Source: Sporosarcina koreensis (lineage in GTDB: Bacteria; Bacillota; Bacilli; Bacillales_A; Planococcaceae). Taken from it: a stretch of DNA of 64,000 nucleotides. This document shows, piece after piece, positions 18,107-26,119 of the stretch. The number at the start of each line of letters is the position of its first letter. The stretch's first letter is position 1. The stretch is taken from assembly GCF_000826145.2 (NCBI RefSeq), contig NZ_LN651335.1, positions 346,737 through 410,736 of the forward strand, given 5' to 3'. Position numbers and translations under genes: made by a program. Below the pieces are notes generated by a model. The model was not told where the DNA came from and ran no database searches. It saw only the letters and a program-made list of their open reading frames with translations.

Positions 18107-19627
18107 TCATCGTGTATGGAACAGAATCCCTCTGTCATCATGCAATAATTCTTCCGTGGCGATCCGGGCGGACAGCAGGACGATCGGGACACCTGCACCA
18201 GGGTGTGTGCTGCTTCCGGTGAAATAAAGGTTCTCGCAATGGGTCGCCTTGCTTTGCGGACGCATATGGTTACTCTGCGCAAGAGTCGGCTGCAGGCCGA
18301 ATGTAGCACCGTGATACGCATTGAAACGCTGTTCGAAATCATCCGGCGTCATATAGGATTCGGAAACGATATCGTCCCGTACACCTTCAAAACCCGGTAC
18401 TTTTTCAAGAGCTTCCAGTACATACTCCCTGTAGTGGCGGATCGTCCCGTCATCCCACTTATACTCACAGCATGATTTGTCGGACACCGGGACAAGGATG
18501 TAGAGACCATCTTTCCCTTCCGGCGCCAGGCTGTCATCAAGCTTAGAGCCGATGTAGACATAGAACGAAGCCTTCTCGAGGCGTTTTCCAGTGAAGATGT
18601 CATTCAAATTGCGTTCCAGCTCCTCGTTGAAGATGAAGTTATGGGCATTTTTCACGTCGTCGTATTTCCGATCCATGCCGAGGTACATCAGGAAGCAGGA
18701 ACACGAATAGTCCATACTGTCGATTTTTTCATCCGTGTATTTCCCTTTCGCTTTTGGCTCCTTCACCAGGTTCTTCATGGCGTATGGAAAGTCGGCGTTG
18801 CACATGACAAAGTCCGAAGGGATCACGTCCGTGCCGATCCGGATACCCGTTGCCATGCCGTCCTCGATGAGGATTTCATCAACCGATGAATTGTAATGGA
18901 CCGTTCCGCCGAGTTCTTTGAACAGCCTCTCCAGTGACTGGGCCATCGTATACATGCCGCCTTTGATGAACCACACACCATAGAGGAACTCGATCATCGG
19001 AATCATCGTATACAGGGACGGCCCGCTGTAGGGGGAGACACCGATATAGAGCGTCTGGAAACTGATCATCTGCTTCAGGCGCTCGCTTTTGATATATTTG
19101 CTGATGAACGCATCCGCATTATCGAACGTCTTCAGCTTCAGTCCCTGCCGGATCATGGATGGATTATAGAAGTCGGATGGTTTCCGGAAAGGTTTCTGCA
19201 GGAAGTGCTCCTTGGCGACCAGGAACCGTTTGTAGATGACCTGCAGGTACTCGAAGAATCCCTGTGCGTCCTTATCGCCGAACGTTTCCAATGTCTTTGT
19301 CAGTTCGATCAGGTCCGAGCTGATTTCATAATGGTCCTCGGCGCGGTCCCCGAAAAAGACACTGTACATCGGGTCGAGCCGCTGCATCGGGATATAGTCA
19401 TCCGGGTCGACGCCGCACACCTGAAATACTTCCCTGTACAGTTCGGGCATCATGACAATGGTCGGGCCGAGATCGAATTGGTAGCCGTCCTGCCGAATCC
19501 GGTGCATCTTGCCGCCGGGTAAAGATTCCTTCTCGTATAATGTTACATCGTATCCTGCATGCTGCAGCCGGCATGCGCTAGCGAGACCGGCCACCCCCGC
19601 ACCGATCACTTTCACACTCTTCCTCAT
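18107..19627 (-). CDS. crtN: diapophytoene (dehydrosqualene) desaturase CrtN
   Basis: This 506-residue FAD-dependent carotenoid desaturase introduces conjugated double bonds into dehydrosqualene. The N-terminal dinucleotide fold VIGAGVAGLASACRLQHAGYDVTLYEKE and the C-terminal carotenoid-desaturase signature NLYFTGSSTHPGAGVPIVLLSARIATEEL are both present. It is the promoter-proximal gene of the pigment operon and reads away from the MerR regulator at 19850. GGGGAGATGACTG precedes the ATG. Membrane-associated carotenoids would protect against light and oxidants. Confidence 0.93.
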   Translation of the reverse strand: MRKSVKVIGAGVAGLASACRLQHAGYDVTLYEKESLPGGKMHRIRQDGYQFDLGPTIVMMPELYREVFQVCGVDPDDYIPMQRLDPMYSVFFGDRAEDHYEISSDLIELTKTLETFGDKDAQGFFEYLQVIYKRFLVAKEHFLQKPFRKPSDFYNPSMIRQGLKLKTFDNADAFISKYIKSERLKQMISFQTLYIGVSPYSGPSLYTMIPMIEFLYGVWFIKGGMYTMAQSLERLFKELGGTVHYNSSVDEILIEDGMATGIRIGTDVIPSDFVMCNADFPYAMKNLVKEPKAKGKYTDEKIDSMDYSCSCFLMYLGMDRKYDDVKNAHNFIFNEELERNLNDIFTGKRLEKASFYVYIGSKLDDSLAPEGKDGLYILVPVSDKSCCEYKWDDGTIRHYREYVLEALEKVPGFEGVRDDIVSESYMTPDDFEQRFNAYHGATFGLQPTLAQSNHMRPQSKATHCENLYFTGSSTHPGAGVPIVLLSARIATEELLHDDRGILFHTR

Positions 19628-19670
19628 CAGTCATCTCCCCAATTCTAGGCAATTGCTTATTTCTTTTTCC

Positions 19671-19789
19671 TGTACAATCTTTTGTGTTAACATTATACAG
19701 AGTAATGCACAGTTCACTCTTACTAATTAGTAGGTTTTTTCCCATTATACTGAAGTTCAAACATTATACATAGCGGATGTTTGTACAAT
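19671..19789. promoter_or_regulatory. crtN/merR intergenic control region with five TGTAYAAT sites
   Basis: The AT-rich divergent region between crtN and the MerR gene carries five copies of TGTAYAAT or its reverse complement: TGTACAAT at 19671, ATTATACA at 19692, ATTATACT at 19744 (one mismatch), ATTATACA at 19763 and TGTACAAT at 19782. The last three are spaced exactly 19 bp apart. A perfect palindrome TACTAATTAGTA lies at 19721-19732. On the minus strand the 19692 site supplies a TATAAT -10 for crtN with no good -35. The sites are likely operators of the adjacent MerR protein; that link is inferred. Confidence 0.6.
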
Positions 19790-19849
19790 GTTCGTGAGGA
19801 AGCAGGACGGACCCGTGATTGAGAGTCTGCAGGAAAGGGGAAACACCGC

Positions 19850-20725
19850 TTGAAAACTGACAGAGAACCTAAACTCCTCATAAGCGACGTGTCACGGCTG
19901 ACCGGACTGTCGCGCCAAGTCATCCGGAAGTGGGAGGACAGGTATAGCATCATCAGTCCGGAACGCCATCAGAACGGCTATCGTCTTTATTCGAAAGAAG
20001 ATGTAAATGTACTCATGCATATCCGGAAACTCCGCGATCAGGGGCACGGTGTCAAAGAGGCCGTCCAGCTGCACAGACGACGATATTCAGCCGAGGCGTC
20101 CGTGTCGCTGCCGCTTGATGACTACGCACAGGCTCTGCTGGAAAAAGGGGCGGCGTATGATGAGGCCGGAATCATGCTGCTTCTGAAACAAGCGCACCAT
20201 CGGTATGGTCTGGAAGCGTTCCTGACGACCACCATCCAGCCGCTCCTGGTGAAGATCGGTGAAAACTGGGAGTCGGGCGAATGGGATGAAAGCCAGGAGT
20301 CGATCACCAGCCTGGTCATCCGGGATTTCCTCGTGCAGATCCGCAGGAATTTCGATTTGCCCGCGGACGCGCCGAAAATACTAGGCTGCTGCCTTCCGAA
20401 CGAGCTGCATGAAATTCCTCTGCAGATCATTCTGCTGCAGGCGATGATGGGAGGCTGGCGGACGATTGCTGCGGGACCGTCACCGAAGCTGTCATCCATC
20501 GAGTTCCTCGTCAGGCGGCTGCGCCCGGAGAAAATGTTCCTTTCAGCGGTGACAAGTGTCCCGTTCGACAGAGATCCTGAACTGTTCGATAAGCTTGAGG
20601 CGATTGCCGGACGGTATCCCGGGACAGCGTTCTATCTGGGCGGGCAGGGTGCACTGGATCATGCGGTCTTCCTGGAGCCGCATCGTATCCGGATTACCGG
20701 TGCGCTGCCGGAAATACTGGACTGA
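19850..20725 (+). CDS. MerR regulator of CarH/LitR type (B12-domain-like)
   Basis: This 291-residue regulator has an N-terminal MerR winged helix (LISDVSRLTGLSRQVIRKWEDRYSIISPERHQNGYRLYSKEDV, residues 10-52). A helical segment and a C-terminal cobalamin-binding-like domain follow. CarH-family landmarks are partly kept: W140 with E150 nine residues later, but Ser151 where the W-x9-E-H motif has His, and E185-x-H187 with Pro190 where the E-x-H-x-x-G motif has Gly. CarH/LitR proteins repress carotenoid genes in the dark with adenosylcobalamin. Retained His187 fits B12 binding; the lost residues leave it uncertain. It starts at TTG behind AAGGGG and is divergent from crtN. Confidence 0.8.
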   Translation: MKTDREPKLLISDVSRLTGLSRQVIRKWEDRYSIISPERHQNGYRLYSKEDVNVLMHIRKLRDQGHGVKEAVQLHRRRYSAEASVSLPLDDYAQALLEKGAAYDEAGIMLLLKQAHHRYGLEAFLTTTIQPLLVKIGENWESGEWDESQESITSLVIRDFLVQIRRNFDLPADAPKILGCCLPNELHEIPLQIILLQAMMGGWRTIAAGPSPKLSSIEFLVRRLRPEKMFLSAVTSVPFDRDPELFDKLEAIAGRYPGTAFYLGGQGALDHAVFLEPHRIRITGALPEILD

Positions 20726-20805
20726 GTGAAATGGAACTTTCCGGGGCGATGGACGTACAGAAGGGAACTGACGGAAACATGTAAAGGGAAACGAGGTGCA
20801 GGAGT

Positions 20806-21498
20806 ATGGATGGAAAACAGCCGTTCCGGATTCCGGAGTTTGTTGCTGAACTGGGACGAAAGCGGATTGAAGGATTTCCTGTGGAAGGTTTTGTATATGG
20901 AGAAGGCCCTCACAGGCCGAAACTGATGCTGATCGGTGAAGCGCCGGGGGAAACGGAAGCCATAGGGGGGATACCGTTCTCAGGAAGAGCCGGTAAGGAG
21001 CTGATGAAGTCACTGGCATCCATAGGGCTCAGCCGGGAAGATGTCTATATCACGAGTGCCGTCCGGAGCCGGCCGTACAAATACGGACATCGCAAAGAGA
21101 GGGACGGCACGCTGACAGAACGGAAGTACAACCGGCCGCCGACCCGGCAGGAACTGCTTGCCCATGCACCGGTCCTCGACTATGAAATCGCGAACCTTCA
21201 GCCGGAACTCATCGTGACGCTTGGCAATGTAGGACTGCAGCGGCTGATCGGACCGCATGCGAAAGTTACGGAGATGCATGGGAAACCGATCGAGCAGCAG
21301 GTACGCTTCCTGCGGGACCTGGCAGACAAGCAGCTGGACTGGACGGAGGAGGCTTACCGGATCATTCCGACCTTCCATCCGGCTTCTGTTTTCTACCGCC
21401 CTTCCCATCGTCCGGCCATGGAGGCGGATTGGCTGGAGATCGGCCGTATTTTGAATGGGACAGAGGAAGTGAAAGGCGGAGAACCGGATGGTGAATGA
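20806..21498 (+). CDS. uracil-DNA glycosylase superfamily protein (family 4-like)
   Basis: This 230-residue protein has the family 4 UDG pattern: GEAPGETEAIGGIPFSGRAGKEL (residues 44-66), VYITSAVRSRP, NRPPTRQELLAHAPVLDYEIANLQPELIVTLGNVGLQRL, and FHPASVFYRP near residue 190. Such enzymes remove uracil from DNA. The translation has no cysteine at all, so the [4Fe-4S] cluster of classical family 4 enzymes cannot form. GAGGTG lies seven bases before the ATG. It follows the MerR gene by 80 bases and overlaps the next ABC exporter gene by eleven, suggesting cotranscription. Confidence 0.8.
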   Translation: MDGKQPFRIPEFVAELGRKRIEGFPVEGFVYGEGPHRPKLMLIGEAPGETEAIGGIPFSGRAGKELMKSLASIGLSREDVYITSAVRSRPYKYGHRKERDGTLTERKYNRPPTRQELLAHAPVLDYEIANLQPELIVTLGNVGLQRLIGPHAKVTEMHGKPIEQQVRFLRDLADKQLDWTEEAYRIIPTFHPASVFYRPSHRPAMEADWLEIGRILNGTEEVKGGEPDGE

Positions 21499-23245
21499 AC
21501 TGGAAGCGAAAAAGGAACGGATGAATACAAAGGGGACTCTAACAGAATTCGCCGATCTGCTGAAGCAGCTGAATTGGCCGAAAGGCGTCACGGCCGCAGC
21601 GCTTGTACTGTCCCTGTTCTCAACAATCGCGAGTCTCGCAATCCCGCTCGTGACGAAACAGCTGGTCGACTCGCTGACAGGCGGTGATCTGTTCAATTGG
21701 AAAAGTGCCGTCTTCCTGTTTGTGGTATTCATCGTCCAGGCGCTGTTAGGCGGACTCTCGTATTACATGCTCGCCTACATCGGCGAAACGATCGTTGCGG
21801 ACCTGCGGACGAAACTATGGGGGAAAGTGCTGCGCCTGCCCGTGTCTTATTACGACGATACGGAGACAGGTGAGACGATGAGCCGGATCACACAGGACAC
21901 GACAATCCTGAAGCAGCTCGTCTCCGATCATCTCGTCTCCCTGATCACAGGTCTCATATCCATTGCAGGAGCCGTTGCGATCCTGCTCTACCTTGACTGG
22001 CGGATGACGCTGATCATGCTGATCAGTATCCCGGTCAGCATGGCGATCATATTGCCGCTCGGACGGATCATGCACAAGATTGCAAAGGCGACGCAGGCTG
22101 AAATGGCGAAGTTCTCCGGTCATCTCGGCCGTGTGCTCGGTGACATCCGGCTGGTGAAGGCATACCGGGCGGAACCGGATGAACAGGAGAAAGGGTCTGC
22201 GGCTGTCCGTTCCCTGTTCGGGTACGGCCTCAGGGAAGCGAAAATACAGGCGGTCATCTCCCCGGTCATGACACTGATCATGATGGGGATCCTGGTGGCG
22301 ATCCTCGGCTATGGCGGTGCGCAGGTGGCGTCCGGCGCGCTGTCAGCTGGTACGCTCGTCGCGATCATCTTCCTGATGTTCCAGATCATCGTCCCGTTTG
22401 CGCAGATGGCCCAGATTTTCACCGTATTCCAGAAAGCGGTCGGTGCAACGGAGCGGATCCAGCAGCTGCTGCGCATGGACAGTGAGCGTCCAGAAGGCGT
22501 AACGGGTGCACCGGAGGCTGTTCTTGCATTCGACAGCGTGTCGTTCGGCTATGAAGCCGGAAAACCCGTGCTGGATGCGATCACATTCCAGGCAGCCCCG
22601 GGAACCGTCACCGCATTTGTCGGGCCGAGCGGCGGCGGGAAGACGACCTTGTTTTCCCTCATCGAACGGTTCTACCAGCCGACTGGCGGCGAGATCCGTC
22701 TCGGAGAACGCCCGATCGCAGACATCAGTCTTGCCGACTGGCGCAGCAGAATCGGCTATGTCTCGCAGGAGAGTCCGCTGCTCAGCGGAACGATCCTCGA
22801 CAATATTGCATACGGACTTGCGGAACGGCCGCCACTTCCTGAAATCCGCAAAGCAGCCGCCGCTGCGAACGCACTCGGGTTCATCGAAGAGATGGAGGAG
22901 GGTTTTGAGACGCTGGTCGGGGAGCGCGGTATGAAACTGTCAGGCGGTCAGCGGCAGCGGATTGCAATCGCCCGGGCTTTGCTGCATGATCCGTCGATTC
23001 TGCTGCTGGACGAAGCGACGTCGAATCTGGACAGCGGCTCGGAGACGCATGTCCAGGAAGCGCTGCTCCGGCTGATGGAAGGCAGGACGACGCTCATCAT
23101 CGCCCACAGGCTTTTCACGGTGATCGGCGCCGATCAGCTGATCTTCCTGGAGAAAGGGAAGGTCACCGGCATCGGTACGCATGCCGAGCTGCTGAAGACC
23201 CACGGGTTATACGAAGAATTTGCAGCAGGCCAAGGCTTGGCCTGA
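21488..23245 (+). CDS. BmrA-like multidrug ABC exporter
   Basis: This 585-residue half-transporter has an exporter membrane domain (about residues 20-310) containing LRTKLWGKVLRLPVSYYDDTETGETMSRITQDT. The ATPase domain shows Walker A GPSGGGKTT, signature LSGGQRQRIAIARALL and Walker B ILLLDEATSNLDS. It resembles B. subtilis BmrA throughout and should act as a homodimer exporting amphiphilic drugs. Start 21488 is behind GGCGGAG and overlaps the UDG stop; ATG 21521 (MNTKGTL) is an alternative. It is the third gene of a possible merR-udg-exporter transcript. Confidence 0.88.
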   Translation: MVNELEAKKERMNTKGTLTEFADLLKQLNWPKGVTAAALVLSLFSTIASLAIPLVTKQLVDSLTGGDLFNWKSAVFLFVVFIVQALLGGLSYYMLAYIGETIVADLRTKLWGKVLRLPVSYYDDTETGETMSRITQDTTILKQLVSDHLVSLITGLISIAGAVAILLYLDWRMTLIMLISIPVSMAIILPLGRIMHKIAKATQAEMAKFSGHLGRVLGDIRLVKAYRAEPDEQEKGSAAVRSLFGYGLREAKIQAVISPVMTLIMMGILVAILGYGGAQVASGALSAGTLVAIIFLMFQIIVPFAQMAQIFTVFQKAVGATERIQQLLRMDSERPEGVTGAPEAVLAFDSVSFGYEAGKPVLDAITFQAAPGTVTAFVGPSGGGKTTLFSLIERFYQPTGGEIRLGERPIADISLADWRSRIGYVSQESPLLSGTILDNIAYGLAERPPLPEIRKAAAAANALGFIEEMEEGFETLVGERGMKLSGGQRQRIAIARALLHDPSILLLDEATSNLDSGSETHVQEALLRLMEGRTTLIIAHRLFTVIGADQLIFLEKGKVTGIGTHAELLKTHGLYEEFAAGQGLA

Positions 23246-23252
23246 TAAGAAC

Positions 23253-23279
23253 GGCCTTCCATCCGGGAGGTCCTTTTTT
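23253..23279 (+). terminator. terminator after BmrA-like gene
   Basis: GGCCTTCC pairs with GGGAGGTCC (one bulged T, one G-U), followed by TTTTTT. Confidence 0.7.
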
Positions 23280-23413
23280 CTGTGCGGCTGCCGGCTGAGC
23301 AAAATACGATTGTGAAAAATGAAATTGGGTAAACCTTAGTAAGAAACCTCGCAGCTGACACGGTGCAATCCTGTTTCTAAGCTGTATAAGGAGGAGGGAG
23401 AGGAGGCGAATCA

Positions 23414-24007
23414 ATGTATCGGCCAGTGAATAAGGAATTCTTCCAAAAGCCGGTTCTGGAATTGGCGGAATCGCTGATCGGGCACCTGATCGTCCATGAA
23501 CTGCCCGGCGGACCGGTCATCGCCCGTATCGTTGAAACGGAAGCTTATCATGGACCTGAAGACAGGGCGGCGCACAGTTACGGCAACCGCAGGACGAAGC
23601 GGACGGAAGTCATGTTCGGCGAACCGGGCAGCGTCTACACGTACCGGATGCATACACACACGCTCATGAATGTCGTCTGCGGTCCGGTCGGCACACCGCA
23701 TGCCGTCCTGATCCGTGCGGGGGAACCGGTTGAAGGACTTGAGTATATGCGTGAACGGCGGGGGGAGAAGCTGGCGATGAAAGACTGGACCAACGGCCCT
23801 GGCAAGCTGACGAAAGCGCTCGGCATCACGATGGATTACTACGGACACCACTGGGCGGAGCGGCCGCTGTTCATAGCGGATGCATGCGCCGCAGGTGAAA
23901 TTGAGACGGGCCCGAGGGTGGGTATTTCCAACTCAGGCGAAGCCGTCCATTATCCATACCGGTTTTTCGAGAAGGACAATGCCTTCGTATCGAAATACCG
24001 CCCATAG
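23414..24007 (+). CDS. 3-methyladenine DNA glycosylase (AAG/MPG family)
   Basis: This 197-residue base-excision enzyme removes alkylated purines. AAG-family landmarks are clear: VIARIVETEAYHGPEDRAAHSYGNRRTKRTEVMFGEPGSVYTYRMHTHTLMNVVC (residues 37-90), where the ETEAY glutamate is the catalytic base, and GPGKLTKALGI near residue 133. B. subtilis has the same family as YxlJ/Aag. A purine-rich leader with two SD-like runs (GGAGGAGGG, GGAGG) precedes the ATG. It is the second DNA glycosylase gene within 3 kb. Confidence 0.92.
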   Translation: MYRPVNKEFFQKPVLELAESLIGHLIVHELPGGPVIARIVETEAYHGPEDRAAHSYGNRRTKRTEVMFGEPGSVYTYRMHTHTLMNVVCGPVGTPHAVLIRAGEPVEGLEYMRERRGEKLAMKDWTNGPGKLTKALGITMDYYGHHWAERPLFIADACAAGEIETGPRVGISNSGEAVHYPYRFFEKDNAFVSKYRP

Positions 24008-24081
24008 GTTTATCTGAAGGAATTTAGAGGAAAACATATCAGTGGAGAACGAAATCGAAAAAGAAGGAGTGTTCATCAGAA

Positions 24082-24597
24082 ATGGCTAAAATTGCAACCG
24101 TACTGACAGACATGTTCGAGGACTCGGAGTATACAGAACCTGCAAAAGCGTTCAAGGACGCAGGTCATGATGTGATCACTATCGAAAAAGAAGCGGGCAA
24201 AGAAGTGAAGGGCATGAAAAAACAGACGCCCGTCAAAATCGACAAAGGAATTGACGACGTAAAACCGGATGAATTCGATGCGCTGTTCATCCCGGGCGGA
24301 TTCTCACCGGATCAGCTGCGGGCGGATGACCGTTTCGTGAAGTTCGTCAAAGCATTCATGGATGCGGACAAGCCGGTGTTTGCGATCTGTCACGGTCCGC
24401 AGCTCCTGATTACGGCCAAAGCGCTGGAAGGACGGGATGCAACAGGCTACAAGTCGATCCAGGTCGATATGGAATATGCAAAAGCGAAGTTCCACGACAA
24501 AGAGGTCGTCGTCTGCCACAACCAGCTCGTCACGAGCCGTCAGCCGGACGATATTCCTGCATTCAACCGCGAAGCACTGAAACTGCTGGAAGCCTGA
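24082..24597 (+). CDS. DJ-1/PfpI general stress protein (YfkM-like)
   Basis: This 171-residue DJ-1/PfpI superfamily protein is similar to B. subtilis general stress protein YfkM and to deglycase/protease-like PfpI. The nucleophile elbow AICHGPQLL carries the catalytic Cys near residue 104, and the supporting Glu/Asp region LFIPGGFSPD is present. Proposed activities are protein deglycation or methylglyoxal detoxification. AAGGAG precedes the ATG. A weak SigB-like element (GTTTAT at 24008, N15, GGAAAA) lies upstream; its -10 is poor, so stress control is only suggested. Confidence 0.88.
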   Translation: MAKIATVLTDMFEDSEYTEPAKAFKDAGHDVITIEKEAGKEVKGMKKQTPVKIDKGIDDVKPDEFDALFIPGGFSPDQLRADDRFVKFVKAFMDADKPVFAICHGPQLLITAKALEGRDATGYKSIQVDMEYAKAKFHDKEVVVCHNQLVTSRQPDDIPAFNREALKLLEA

Positions 24598-24643
24598 TCG
24601 GTCAGCAGAAGAACTAGCAAGACTGCTTGGAGCGGTCGGACAG

Positions 24644-24672
24644 AGACCGCCTCCGGGTGGTCTTTCTTTCTG
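24644..24672 (+). terminator. terminator after PfpI gene
   Basis: AGACCGCC pairs with GGTGGTCT around a short loop, followed by TTCTTTCT. Confidence 0.7.
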
Positions 24673-25004
24673 TTCTGTCATTGTGTGATGCCTGATCTGG
24701 GCAGGAGCTGCCCGTCCTTCCGGTTGAAAAGAGATTCCTTGAGTGGTAGATTAAATGAAGTGTGTACATAAAGTGAATAGACTGAAAAGTCAGGAGGCGT
24801 CGTCTGCAGATGGCTAGCTGCTGGTCCGGTATGCGGCTGAGAGAATCTGCGCATGCGTGCTGCCGTACATATGTTTACCAGGTATCCGGCTTGTGCCGGT
24901 GCAGCATAAATTTACGGGTCTGTTTGGAGAACCACCAACAGAGATCGGATGGACAGCCAAAAGGCACTATCTGCAGATCGTACGCTGAACAGGGGGGAAG
25001 ATGC
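24673..25004 (+). other. long non-coding leader of the ykvI-like gene
   Basis: About 330 bases with no convincing gene. The frame of the downstream membrane protein stays open back to an ATG at 24810 that has AGGAGG in front, but the encoded 65 residues are Cys- and Arg-rich and unlike the family. I see no T-box core, complete THI box or intrinsic terminator. It may be an untranslated leader with a regulatory structure. Confidence 0.4.
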
Positions 25005-26063
25005 TTGAAAGTCTTGAAAATGGGAAGCGCATTCATCGGAATCATTGTAGGAGCAGGTTTTGCTTCCGGTAAGGAGATCGTCCAGTATTTCACAAGCTTC
25101 GGGATGCTCGGCATCATCGGTGCCATCCTGTCGACCGTGCTGTTCGCCTATTTCGGGATGGTGCTGACACGGCTTGGCAGCCGGATGCAGACGATATCGC
25201 ACAAGGAAGCCGTCTACAGGATCAGCGGGAAATACTTGGGTCTCATCGTGGACGCGGTCATCGTCATCACGCTGTTCTCGGTCGGCGTCGTCATGATTGC
25301 AGGAGCGGGGTCCAACCTGAATCAGCAATTCGGCCTTCCGCCGTTTGCGGGAAGTCTGCTGATGGTCGTGCTCGTCTACTTGACGGTCCTGCTGAACGTG
25401 GACCGGGTGGTAGGGGTCATCGGAAGTGTGACGCCTTTTCTGATTCTTGCTGTAATCGTTGTATCAGTCTACTGTCTCACGACGATGACCGGATCATTCG
25501 AGAGCCTGAACGGTGTTGCGACATCGATCGATACACCATTGCCGAACTGGTGGATTTCCGCCATCAACTACGTATCATTCAACATTGCTGTCGGTGCAGC
25601 CATGTCACTCGTCATGGGCGGTGCGGAGAAGGATGAAAAAGCGGCCGCACTCGGAGGGCTCGTCGGCGGACTCGGGCTCGGCATCATGATTTTACTGAGC
25701 CATCTGGCCATCTTCTCCAAAATCGACATTGTCAAAGATGCCGACCTGCCGATGCTCGCCATCATCAATGACATCTCGCCGATCTTGGCGGTGCTTATGG
25801 CTGTCGTGCTGTACGGCATGATCTTCAATACGGCTGTCAGTATGTTCTATTCGTTCGGTGCCCGGTTCGTCCGGCGCGGCACTGCCGGTTTCCGCCGGTT
25901 TGTGCTAGTTATCCTGGTGGTCGGGTTCGGCCTCAGTTTCGTCGGTTTCTCCAAACTGCTCGATATTCTGTATCCGTTCATCGGCTACATCGGGCTGTTC
26001 CTCATGCTCACGCTACTGATCGCTTCGTTCCGTCTTCCGAAGAAGGCTGCACGCAGCAACTGA
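25005..26063 (+). CDS. YkvI-like membrane transporter
   Basis: This 352-residue integral membrane protein has about ten helices and opens with MGSAFIGIIVGAGFASGKEIVQYFTSFG, the typical first helix of YkvI proteins. These are distant relatives of branched-chain amino-acid/sodium symporters of the APC fold. The substrate is unknown. I take the TTG at 25005 as the start because AGGGGGGAAG ends five bases before it; the ATG at 25020 is a little far from that SD. An unusually long leader precedes it. Confidence 0.75.
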   Translation: MKVLKMGSAFIGIIVGAGFASGKEIVQYFTSFGMLGIIGAILSTVLFAYFGMVLTRLGSRMQTISHKEAVYRISGKYLGLIVDAVIVITLFSVGVVMIAGAGSNLNQQFGLPPFAGSLLMVVLVYLTVLLNVDRVVGVIGSVTPFLILAVIVVSVYCLTTMTGSFESLNGVATSIDTPLPNWWISAINYVSFNIAVGAAMSLVMGGAEKDEKAAALGGLVGGLGLGIMILLSHLAIFSKIDIVKDADLPMLAIINDISPILAVLMAVVLYGMIFNTAVSMFYSFGARFVRRGTAGFRRFVLVILVVGFGLSFVGFSKLLDILYPFIGYIGLFLMLTLLIASFRLPKKAARSN

Positions 26064-26072
26064 TTCCTTACA

Positions 26073-26114
26073 AAAAAACCGCTGTCGCGTTTCTTGCGCG
26101 ACAGCGGCTTTTTC
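26073..26114. terminator. bidirectional terminator, ykvI-like / hmp
   Basis: An 11-bp perfect stem CCGCTGTCGCG / CGCGACAGCGG is flanked by A7 on the left and T5 on the right. Confidence 0.9.
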
Positions 26115-26119
26115 AATTA

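Noticed and set aside
24828..24860. TPP riboswitch suggested by GCTGAGA
   Set aside because: The second conserved block (CCTGATCTGGATAATACCAG-like) is absent, and the downstream gene is not thiamine related.
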